DNA of 64,000 nt, taken from contig NC_020830.1 in assembly GCF_000152945.2 (NCBI RefSeq), positions 558,001-622,000 of the forward strand, read 5' to 3'. The stretch's first letter is position 1. Each line of letters starts with the position of its first letter. The DNA is from Polaribacter sp. MED152. GTDB lineage: Bacteria > Bacteroidota > Bacteroidia > Flavobacteriales > Flavobacteriaceae. Positions 9,251 to 16,598 of this stretch are shown in pieces. The position numbers and the translations under genes were made by a program. The notes beneath the pieces are model-generated. The model saw nothing but the letters and a program-made list of their open reading frames with translations, had not been told where the DNA came from and ran no database searches.

Positions 9251-9270
9251 ATATTTGTTCAACAAATATA
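9251..9270 (-). promoter_or_regulatory. crtI promoter -7 box overlapped by a perfect palindrome (candidate operator)
   Basis: ATATTTGTTCAACAAATAT at 9251-9269 is a perfect inverted repeat (9-base arms, one central base). Read on the minus strand, 9263-9270 is TATATTTG, an exact match to the Bacteroidota -7 box TAnnTTTG, 17 bases before the crtI ATG. I see no good -33 box. A protein on the palindrome would cover the -7 box and probable start site, so it would repress crtI-crtB-crtZ-crtY. The B12-binding MerR regulator next door is the obvious candidate ligand (inference). Confidence 0.6.
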
Positions 9271-9307
9271 AATATTAATTAAACAGTTTATAAAGTTTAT
9301 TATTTTT

Positions 9308-10201
9308 TTATAAGACTTTTAACAAATCAGGTATTGAATCATACAATTTAATATTATCATTCAATTCTAAGTGCTTAATCTTCTCAATTTTTCTACCAAC
9401 AGCTATAAATTGATTGTTGGTATTTTGCATTACTTCACCTATTTCACTAAAATATTGTTCTACCTTATCATCATAAGGCTGAATAGTTAAGGAAGAAATA
9501 AAACAAATTTCTCTATCGCCTTCTAAGAAATAATTCAAGTTATTTAAAGGCAAACTTTGCCCCAAATAAATGGTATGAAAACCTCTTAACACTAACTCAT
9601 AGTTTAAATATAGTAAACCTAATTCATGAATTTCGTTTTCCGGAAGAAATAAAACAAAAGTTTTATTCGTGTTACTAATACTATACTGCAGTTTTTCTGT
9701 ATTAAGTTGTATTTTTTGAGCTATTAAATTAGATATAAAATGCTCATGAGCAGGTAGTAAAGTTTCTGTATGCCACAACAAACCAATATGATCTAAAAAC
9801 GGAATGAACACATCTTTAAAAATTTCTCTAAAGGTTTTTTTATGTAACAATTTATGATAAGTATTGTTAAACAACACTTTATCAAACTGAAACATAGAAA
9901 CTTTAAAGGTATTAATAGCTTCATCATTAGTAGCAATACTAAAGGCCAATTCACGAGATTGAGAAGTTATCTCATCATCAGACATTGCAGCTATTTTAGA
10001 AATTTTATAGTTGTTTTTGTTTAATAAAACGATATTTAGAAGCTTTGTTAAATTCTCTGGTGTGTAAAATCTTATATTTGTCTCGGTTCTTTTTGGCGTT
10101 AATAGATTATATCTTTTTTCCCAAATTCGAATTGTATGTGCCTTGATACCAGAAATGTTTTCAAGGTCCTTAATTGTAAAATCTTGCTTTATATTGTTCA
10201 A
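9308..10201 (-). CDS. MerR-family regulator with cobalamin-binding domain (CarH/CarA-like)
   Basis: An N-terminal MerR winged helix (about 7-75, with GIKAHTIRIWEKRY) is followed by a four-helix B12-capping domain and a Rossmann B12-binding fold. Counting from the start at 10201, W143-H144 and E153-H154 form the Wx9EH motif that in Thermus CarH holds the adenosyl group and supplies the light-state upper ligand. H192 in EIHELG (190-195) is the ExHxxG lower cobalt ligand. Family knowledge: in the dark, AdoCbl makes CarH a DNA-binding tetramer that represses carotenoid genes; light breaks it. The frame is open to a TTG at 10225, but that codon is part of a TAAATTTG -7 box, and the TTG at 10201 gives the usual N-terminus. 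It lies 62 bases upstream of crtI. Confidence 0.85.
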   Translation of the reverse strand: MNNIKQDFTIKDLENISGIKAHTIRIWEKRYNLLTPKRTETNIRFYTPENLTKLLNIVLLNKNNYKISKIAAMSDDEITSQSRELAFSIATNDEAINTFKVSMFQFDKVLFNNTYHKLLHKKTFREIFKDVFIPFLDHIGLLWHTETLLPAHEHFISNLIAQKIQLNTEKLQYSISNTNKTFVLFLPENEIHELGLLYLNYELVLRGFHTIYLGQSLPLNNLNYFLEGDREICFISSLTIQPYDDKVEQYFSEIGEVMQNTNNQFIAVGRKIEKIKHLELNDNIKLYDSIPDLLKVL

Positions 10202-10222
10202 TTTATATCTATTTGAGTTAAA

Positions 10223-10230
10223 CAAATTTA
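10223..10230 (-). promoter_or_regulatory. Candidate -7 box of the CarH-like regulator gene
   Basis: Minus-strand TAAATTTG matches TAnnTTTG exactly. It sits 21 bases before the preferred TTG start at 10201 and would place transcription start inside the longer open frame, which argues for the shorter protein. No clear -33 box is visible. The intergenic stretch to the divergent sigma gene is only about 100 bases. Confidence 0.4.
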
Positions 10231-10320
10231 CAAAAAATAACGCTCTTAAAATATTTTTTAAGAAAAATGTAACAAATTAATAATTTAAGCTACCTATAGT
10301 TAACTAACTAATTTAAAGAA

Positions 10321-10815
10321 GTGCAGAAAGATTTAGAGGCTAAATTTTTATCGGACTTTGAAACAAATCAAAATATTGCGCATAAAATTTGTAGATTATA
10401 TACTACAAATAGAGAGGCTCATAATGATTTGTTTCAAGAAATAACCATTCAACTTTGGAAAAACTATCCAAAGTTTAGAGGAGATTCTAAATTTAGTACT
10501 TGGATGTACAGAGTTGCCTTAAACACTGCAATTTCTTTATATAGAAAATCAACAAGAAGAGTTAAAACACAAGATATAAGTGACTTTGCATACAAAATAA
10601 AGTCACAAGATTATGATGATACAGAAGAATTACAGCTTAAAGCCTTGTATAAAGCTGTGCATCAATTAAATGATATTGATAAGGCCCTTATTTTTCTTTA
10701 CTTGGAAGATAAGCCCTATAAAGAGATCTCTGAAACGTTAGGAATAACTTCTGTAAATGCAAGAGTTAAAATGAACAGAGCTAAGGAGAAATTAAAAAAC
10801 ATACTAAACCCATAG
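10321..10815 (+). CDS. ECF-type RNA polymerase sigma-70 factor
   Basis: 164 residues with region 2 (about 10-75, including HNDLFQEITIQLWKNYPKF and FSTWMYRVALNTA) and region 4 (about 100-160, with DKPYKEISETLGITSVNARV as the -35-binding helix-turn-helix). The start is GTG: an in-frame TAA at 10309-10311 leaves no room for an upstream ATG, and AAAGAA precedes it. It is followed after three bases by a four-helix membrane protein, the usual place for an anti-sigma factor. It diverges from the CarH-like regulator, an arrangement that recalls the CarQ/CarR plus CarA/CarH light regulation of Myxococcus (inference only). Confidence 0.88.
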   Translation: MQKDLEAKFLSDFETNQNIAHKICRLYTTNREAHNDLFQEITIQLWKNYPKFRGDSKFSTWMYRVALNTAISLYRKSTRRVKTQDISDFAYKIKSQDYDDTEELQLKALYKAVHQLNDIDKALIFLYLEDKPYKEISETLGITSVNARVKMNRAKEKLKNILNP

Positions 10816-10818
10816 TTT

Positions 10819-11460
10819 ATGGATGTATTAGACAATTACAAAAAAGCCTGGGAGAATCAACCAGAGGAATCAAATAAGGTTTCTAGTGTAGAAATCTACA
10901 AGATGGCGCATTCCAAATCTTCATCTATTGTAAAATGGATTTTTATAATTGGTATTTTAGAATTTATTTTTTGGGGTGCTATTAATTTAACTATTCCTGA
11001 TAGTTTCTATAAAGTGTATGAAGACTTAGATTTAATGGAGTATTTAAACTTCTTTATGATTCTACACTATGTAGTAATCGCTATTTTCTTATACCTGTTT
11101 TACGTGAATTTTAAACGTGTATCTCTAGTAGATAATACCAAGAAACTAATTAATCGAATCTTAAAAATTAGAAAAACCGTTAAATATTACGTTTTCTACA
11201 ACCTAGCCACTGTATTTTTAGGAAGTATTATATTAAATGTTATTATGTTTTCTGATAATAACAAGCTAATGAAAGTCATGAATCCTGATAACTTAGCTTT
11301 AGACATTAAACAAGTAATTACAATTACTGTTATTAGTCAAGTTATAGCCTTATTTATTATTTTGGTATTGCTTTGGTTGTTTTATAAACTGGTTTACGGA
11401 ATTCTTTTAAAGAAATTAAACAAGAACTACAAAGAGCTTCTTAAACTGAACGAAAACTAA
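10819..11460 (+). CDS. Four-helix membrane protein, putative membrane-bound anti-sigma partner
   Basis: 213 residues of no family I can name. The first 35 residues are hydrophilic, followed by four strongly hydrophobic segments at about 38-57, 76-97, 121-142 and 166-192. The C-terminus is basic (KKLNKNYKELLKLNEN). It starts three bases after the sigma-factor stop, so the two are one transcriptional unit ended by a strong hairpin. A cytoplasmic N-terminal tail of this size could bind the sigma factor, but no zinc-binding anti-sigma motif (HxxxCxxC) is present. Function by context only. Confidence 0.7.
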   Translation: MDVLDNYKKAWENQPEESNKVSSVEIYKMAHSKSSSIVKWIFIIGILEFIFWGAINLTIPDSFYKVYEDLDLMEYLNFFMILHYVVIAIFLYLFYVNFKRVSLVDNTKKLINRILKIRKTVKYYVFYNLATVFLGSIILNVIMFSDNNKLMKVMNPDNLALDIKQVITITVISQVIALFIILVLLWLFYKLVYGILLKKLNKNYKELLKLNEN

Positions 11461-11463
11461 TAA

Positions 11464-11492
11464 AAAACTCCTTTGCTTGGCAAAGGAGTTTT
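11464..11492. terminator. Bidirectional intrinsic terminator
   Basis: Arms 11464-11476 and 11480-11492 pair perfectly over 13 bases (core CTCCTTTGC/GCAAAGGAG) with a TTG loop, flanked by A-run and T-run. It can end both the sigma/membrane-protein transcript and the convergent threonine aldolase transcript. Confidence 0.9.
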
Positions 11493-11498
11493 TTATTT

Positions 11499-12518
11499 TT
11501 AGAAGTTTTTAAGTTCTTTTAGTAAAATTTCATGCATTGCATCTGTATAATCTAAATGGGTTACAATTCTAATTTTACCTTCGCCCATTGGCGTTAATAA
11601 GATATCCTTTTTCGCCATTTTCTCAATAAAATGATCTGCTCCTATTTTATCATCAACATAAAATATTAAGATGTTTGTTTCTACAGGTTCTATTTTTGTG
11701 ATGTAGGAACATGTTTCTAAAACAGCAGCAATTTCTTTTGCTTTTTTATGATCTTCTGCCAATCGTTCTACATGGTTGTCTAATGCATAATTTGCAGCAG
11801 CTGCTAAAAAACCAACCTGCCTCATTCCTCCACCCAACAATTTACGCAAACGCAAAGCTTTTTGCATCATTTCTTTACTACCAATCAACATAGAACCAAT
11901 GGGTGCTCCTAAACCTTTTGAGAAACAAATAGAAATGGTATCAAACAAAGCTCCATATTGTTTCGGAGTTTCGTTTTTAGCAACTAAAGCATTAAACAAA
12001 CGTGCTCCATCTAAATGAAAACTTAATTTATTCTTTTTGGCAACTTTATGAATCTTTTCAATTTCTTTAAAATCCCAACATGCACCACCTCCTTTATTAG
12101 TAGTGTTTTCCAAACAAATTAAACTGGTATTGGGCAGATAGATTTGTGGTTTTGCAGAGGCGATTTCTTCAATTTGTGCTGCTGTAAACATTCCTCTATT
12201 ACCATCAATCAATTTACAAGTTACACCAGAATTAAAAGCTACTCCTCCACTTTCGTAATTATATATGTGTGCATATTTATCACAAATAACCAAATCTCCA
12301 GGTTGTGTATGTAATTTTATTGCAGTTTGATTTGCCATAGTTCCAGATGGAAAAAAAAGTGCATCTTCCATTCCGAAAAGAGTTGCCACTTTTTGCTCTA
12401 ATGCATTTACTGTAGGATCCATCTTAAAAACATCATCACCAACATTTGCATTTAGCATGGCCTGCATCATTTCAGGTGTTGGTTTTGTAACTGTATCTGA
12501 TATTAAATCTATTGTCAT
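11499..12518 (-). CDS. ltaE: Low-specificity L-threonine aldolase
   Basis: PLP-dependent beta-eliminating-lyase-family enzyme that cleaves threonine or allo-threonine to glycine and acetaldehyde. Visible: DLISDTVTKPTPEM (4-17), FPSGTMANQ (56-64), HLDGAR (168-173) and the PLP lysine K201 in SKGLGAP. 339 residues is standard. It shares the orientation of the metalloprotease gene upstream with a gap of about 19 bases, so co-transcription is possible, though the functions do not suggest a shared pathway. Confidence 0.93.
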   Translation of the reverse strand: MTIDLISDTVTKPTPEMMQAMLNANVGDDVFKMDPTVNALEQKVATLFGMEDALFFPSGTMANQTAIKLHTQPGDLVICDKYAHIYNYESGGVAFNSGVTCKLIDGNRGMFTAAQIEEIASAKPQIYLPNTSLICLENTTNKGGGACWDFKEIEKIHKVAKKNKLSFHLDGARLFNALVAKNETPKQYGALFDTISICFSKGLGAPIGSMLIGSKEMMQKALRLRKLLGGGMRQVGFLAAAANYALDNHVERLAEDHKKAKEIAAVLETCSYITKIEPVETNILIFYVDDKIGADHFIEKMAKKDILLTPMGEGKIRIVTHLDYTDAMHEILLKELKNF

Positions 12519-12537
12519 TTTTAATTGTACGCTTTAA

Positions 12538-14952
12538 TTAGTTACCAATTGGTGAACCGTCTGGAATTTTAGGTGCAGCCGTTTTCTTGAATGAAGTTGG
12601 GTTTTTCATAAAACCATCAATCATTTTTAACATTGCTTGATTGTAAATTTGCTGCACGCCTCTGTCTTTTTTATTTTGATAGATAGTTTTAATCTCACCC
12701 AGTTTGTAAGAAGCTATTGCATTCACTTGTTTGTACTGATTTTTATTCGCTGATAAATACATCAATTCTTCTAAAAACTGTAAATTAATTACATTTTGTA
12801 ATTCTTGATGATAAGAATTTTTCGGATTCACTTTTATGGTATTTTGAATTACAATATCTAGCAATTCTGCAAAACCTAATTGTGATTCGTCTAAACTTTT
12901 GTGATTAATAAGTCTAGACATTCTCTGAGGATTTAACAATAAAGAAAAAGTCATTTCAGAGGTAGTTTCCACTGCAGAAAAAGCATCAAAAGCAACACCT
13001 AATTTACTTCTAAAGGATTCTCTAGATCGTCCATAACCTATTGCTCTTGGAGGAAATAAAGCCAGTTTTTCTTTAGGAATGGCAATTTCATCTACTTGTA
13101 CCGTTTTTAGAACGCTAGCCAATGCTTTTCTTTCTTCAGCTCCAGAAACTCGTTTTACGATAGTAGTATTCCCACCTTTTACAGCGTAAGAATAATCTAA
13201 TCCTCCAATTAACTTAACAGTAGCTTCAGTTTGAAAACGATGCAGAAAATACAAGGGTACAAATACATCTTCTAACACAGAATAAGGTTCACCTATCTTT
13301 ATATTATCTGCAGAAAAATTAGCGATTGCTGTTTTTCTAACTTCTAAAAGGTTATTTAATTCATCGTAAATAGTACTTCCATTATCCCATAAATGCGCTG
13401 TAGCACTTGCACTACCTTGTGGCCTAGCATCTGAATCAGACAAATAACGCATACCATTGTTAAAACCTTGAGTTAAAATGTTGTTTAAAGCTTGATCTTC
13501 ATTCGTGTTTTCAGGAAAATCTTGATAAGAGTAAGCCACAGTTAGTTTATCCCAATCACCTATTTTGGTGTCATAAGCGTCAGAAAAATCAATTTGACCA
13601 TTCTTCAACGTAAATTTTGGGTGTGGATAATCCATCACAGAAGTTCTTCCATTTGTACTTGCTGCAAAATTATGAGCAAAACCTAAAGTGTGTCCAATTT
13701 CGTGTGCAGACAACTGTCTTATTCTGGCAATTGCCATTTGCAAGGCAAATTCATCATCTGCAGTTTTTGTTTTAAAAGGCGCTTGTAAGGCTTGCGCTAT
13801 TAAATAATCTTGACGAATTCGTAAACTTCCTAAACTCACATGGCCTTTTATAATTTCACCTGTTCTTGGGTCAGAAATGCTTGCGCCATAACTCCAACCT
13901 CTAGTAGATCTATGTACCCACTGTACAACATTATATCTAACATCTAACATGTCTGCACCTTCAGGTAACATTTTAAATTGAAACGCGTTTTTATATCCTG
14001 CAGCTTCAAAAGCTTGATTCCACCAACGACCACCATCTAACAAAGCAGAACGTACTGGTTCAGGTGTACCTCTATCTAAATAATAAATAATAGGTTCAAC
14101 AGGCTCAGACATTGCAGCATCTGGATTTTTTTTAGCCAATCTGTGTCTATAAATAAAACGTTTTGTTAAAGATTCATTTACGGGTGTAGAATAATCTAAA
14201 TAGCTCATTTGATAAGAACCAGATCTAGGATCAAACTTTCTTGGTTTGTAATTATCATCTGGCAATTCTACAAAAGAATGATGTTGATTTACAGTTACTG
14301 CACTTGCATCTGGAGCAACACTTCTAATATTATATCCTTTAGGAGAACCTTTAAAGGTTAGTAAAACATCAAACTCAGAATTTTTAGGAAACGATTTTGT
14401 TCGCTCTAAGTTAAAGGCACTTCTACTTTTATCTAAATTATAATTTCCTTGACCTTGTCTTGCTAAACTTCTTGCAACTCCATGTGCATCTCTCATAAAG
14501 AAAGAAGTAGCATCTACCAAATGGACATTGTTTTCTGTTTCTTTTACCACAAAACCATGTAAAACCGATTTTGCAAATGCCTCTTTTACTGAGTTTTGCT
14601 CTTCTATATTATCTGTAATTGCTCTATAATCTTGATTGGGCTGTACCATCAAAATTTTATTACCTGCTTTTTTAAAATGCACAACTACTCCACCTCCCAA
14701 TTGTCCTCTATCTAAACCAATATCATTAGACCCTATCCCTTCAGATAGTGATCTTACATAAAGAAAATCAACATTTAATTTATCTATCTGTAAATAAATT
14801 TTATCTGAATTTTCATCGTAGTAAAAGGTATAATAACCTGTATATTTTGTAATTCCTTTTTCTAATTTTTTACCAGATTTATCTAAAAAAAACTGAGAGA
14901 AACCTTGTAAAGAAAAAGAAACAAATAATAATGTAAGTAGTACTTTTTTCAT
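12538..14952 (-). CDS. Secreted zinc-dependent metalloprotease (DUF5117/DUF4953 type)
   Basis: 804 residues. A signal peptide (KKVLLTLLFVSFSLQGFSQ, cleavage near 20) directs export. The zinc site HEIGHTLGFAHN, of the HExxHxxGxxH metzincin kind, lies at about 417-428. The long N-terminal part (about 30-330) corresponds to the DUF5118/DUF5117 region found before this catalytic domain in Bacteroidota, and the remainder to DUF4953. No type IX secretion C-terminal sorting domain is evident, so it probably stays periplasmic or membrane-associated. Substrate unknown. prfB diverges from its start after 85 bases. Confidence 0.85.
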   Translation of the reverse strand: MKKVLLTLLFVSFSLQGFSQFFLDKSGKKLEKGITKYTGYYTFYYDENSDKIYLQIDKLNVDFLYVRSLSEGIGSNDIGLDRGQLGGGVVVHFKKAGNKILMVQPNQDYRAITDNIEEQNSVKEAFAKSVLHGFVVKETENNVHLVDATSFFMRDAHGVARSLARQGQGNYNLDKSRSAFNLERTKSFPKNSEFDVLLTFKGSPKGYNIRSVAPDASAVTVNQHHSFVELPDDNYKPRKFDPRSGSYQMSYLDYSTPVNESLTKRFIYRHRLAKKNPDAAMSEPVEPIIYYLDRGTPEPVRSALLDGGRWWNQAFEAAGYKNAFQFKMLPEGADMLDVRYNVVQWVHRSTRGWSYGASISDPRTGEIIKGHVSLGSLRIRQDYLIAQALQAPFKTKTADDEFALQMAIARIRQLSAHEIGHTLGFAHNFAASTNGRTSVMDYPHPKFTLKNGQIDFSDAYDTKIGDWDKLTVAYSYQDFPENTNEDQALNNILTQGFNNGMRYLSDSDARPQGSASATAHLWDNGSTIYDELNNLLEVRKTAIANFSADNIKIGEPYSVLEDVFVPLYFLHRFQTEATVKLIGGLDYSYAVKGGNTTIVKRVSGAEERKALASVLKTVQVDEIAIPKEKLALFPPRAIGYGRSRESFRSKLGVAFDAFSAVETTSEMTFSLLLNPQRMSRLINHKSLDESQLGFAELLDIVIQNTIKVNPKNSYHQELQNVINLQFLEELMYLSANKNQYKQVNAIASYKLGEIKTIYQNKKDRGVQQIYNQAMLKMIDGFMKNPTSFKKTAAPKIPDGSPIGN

Positions 14953-15000
14953 GAGTAGAATATTTTTATAAAACTATGAAATAAGGAGCAGTTTAAAAAC

Positions 15001-15029
15001 TTGAAATCCTAAAAAATCATTTATTTTTG
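15001..15029 (+). promoter_or_regulatory. prfB promoter (TTG - 18 bases - TATTTTTG)
   Basis: TTG at 15001-15003 and TATTTTTG at 15022-15029 (exact TAnnTTTG) are separated by 18 bases, a good fit to the Bacteroidota -33/-7 arrangement. The ATG of prfB is only 8 bases beyond the -7 box, so the mRNA should have almost no leader. Confidence 0.6.
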
Positions 15030-15037
15030 TTCAACTT

Positions 15038-16141
15038 ATGATTACACAAGACCAACTTAAAGATATTTCAACAAGAATCGATAAATTAAAATCTTATTTA
15101 GAGATTGATAAAAAATTGATTGAAATAGCGAATGAAGAAGAGAAAACAGCAAACCCTGATTTTTGGAACGATCCTAAAGCAGCAGAACTTGTAATGAAAG
15201 AGTTGCGTTTTAAAAAGAAATGGGTAGAAGACTACAACACCATTATTCGATTGAATGAAGATTTGATTGTTTTTTATGAGTTTTACAAAGAAGATGAAGC
15301 TGATGAAAAAGATGTGGTACAGCAATATGAAAAAACCATTGCCTTATTAGAGGATATTGAGTTTAAGAACATGTTGTCTGATGAAGGTGATTCTCTATCT
15401 GCAGTAATTCAAATAACTGCTGGTGCTGGAGGAACAGAATCTTGTGACTGGGCAGAAATGCTATTTAGAATGTACACTATGTGGTCTGAAAAGCAAGGCT
15501 TTAAACTTAAAACGCTTAATTATCAAGCAGGAGATGCAGCCGGAATTAAAACAGTTACTGTAGAAGTAGAAGGTGATTATGCTTTTGGTTGGTTAAAAGG
15601 TGAAAATGGTGTGCACAGATTAGTACGTATTTCTCCTTTCGATTCAAATGCAAAACGTCATACAAGTTTTGCTTCTGTTTATGTGTATCCTGTTGCAGAT
15701 GATTCTATAGAAATAGATATTAATCCTGCAGACATCGAAATCACGACTGCCAGATCTAGTGGTGCAGGTGGTCAGAACGTAAATAAAGTAGAAACTAAGG
15801 TTCAATTAACACACAAGCCTTCAGGTATTCAGATTTCTTGTTCTAACTCTCGTTCACAGCATGACAATAGAGCTACAGCCATGCAAATGCTAAAATCGCA
15901 ATTGTATGAAATTGAGTTGCAAAAACAGCAAGCTGCCAGAGACGATATTGAGGCTAACAAAATGAAAAATGAATGGGGAAGCCAAATACGTAACTATGTG
16001 ATGCATCCTTATAAATTGGTAAAAGATGTTAGAACAGCTCACGAAACAGGTAATGTAGATGCTGTTATGGATGGTAATATAAATGCCTTCTTAAAAGCGT
16101 ATTTAATGTTAAATGGTCAAAAAACTAGTGAATCTTTATAA
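15038..16141 (+). CDS. prfB: Peptide chain release factor 2
   Basis: Class-I release factor that reads UGA and UAA stops. The RF2-specific anticodon tripeptide SPF is at 199-201 ([13 protein letters not shown]) and the catalytic GGQ at 244-246 ([13 protein letters not shown]). 367 residues, full length in one frame. In most bacteria prfB carries an in-frame UGA near codon 26 with a +1 frameshift for autoregulation. Here the equivalent place (SYLEIDKK, 19-26) is read straight through with a GAG codon, so this control is absent. An ArsC-like gene follows after 24 bases. Confidence 0.96.
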   Translation: MITQDQLKDISTRIDKLKSYLEIDKKLIEIANEEEKTANPDFWNDPKAAELVMKELRFKKKWVEDYNTIIRLNEDLIVFYEFYKEDEADEKDVVQQYEKTIALLEDIEFKNMLSDEGDSLSAVIQITAGAGGTESCDWAEMLFRMYTMWSEKQGFKLKTLNYQAGDAAGIKTVTVEVEGDYAFGWLKGENGVHRLVRISPFDSNAKRHTSFASVYVYPVADDSIEIDINPADIEITTARSSGAGGQNVNKVETKVQLTHKPSGIQISCSNSRSQHDNRATAMQMLKSQLYEIELQKQQAARDDIEANKMKNEWGSQIRNYVMHPYKLVKDVRTAHETGNVDAVMDGNINAFLKAYLMLNGQKTSESL

Positions 16142-16165
16142 TTAAAGTTCCTAAAAAATAATTAC

Positions 16166-16507
16166 ATGATAAAAATATACCATAATCCACGTTGCAGAAA
16201 GTCTAGAGAGGGATTACAGCTTTTAGAAAATTCTGGTAAAGAGTTTGAAATTGTTAAATATTTAGAAAATATTCCTACAGAAAACGAATTAAAAGAAATC
16301 ATTCAGAAACTAAATATTGCTCCCATTGAATTGGTAAGAAAAACCGAAAAAATTTGGAAAGAAGAATACAAGGCTAAGAAATTGACTGATAATGAAATCG
16401 TTAAAGCAATGGTGGATAATCCTAAACTAATTGAAAGGCCAATTGTAACTCACAATAACCAAGCAGTAATAGGCAGACCTGTAGAAAATATCACAGCTAT
16501 TATTTAG
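16166..16507 (+). CDS. arsC: ArsC/Spx-family reductase (arsenate reductase-like)
   Basis: 113-residue thioredoxin-fold protein. The catalytic cysteine is C10 in YHNPRCRKSR, with arginines R58, R91 (IERPIV) and R104 (IGRPVENI) matching the three anion-binding arginines of glutaredoxin-dependent ArsC. Arsenate reduction is therefore plausible, but no ars operon surrounds it and close Spx/YffB relatives have other jobs. It is probably co-transcribed with prfB. Confidence 0.8.
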   Translation: MIKIYHNPRCRKSREGLQLLENSGKEFEIVKYLENIPTENELKEIIQKLNIAPIELVRKTEKIWKEEYKAKKLTDNEIVKAMVDNPKLIERPIVTHNNQAVIGRPVENITAII

Positions 16508-16598
16508 TTAAATTATTATAAAATTGTTTAACTTTTTTTTAACTCACTTAAACTTAAAGAAGATGAATCTTTGCAAAACAAACTAAAAAAAACTTGTT

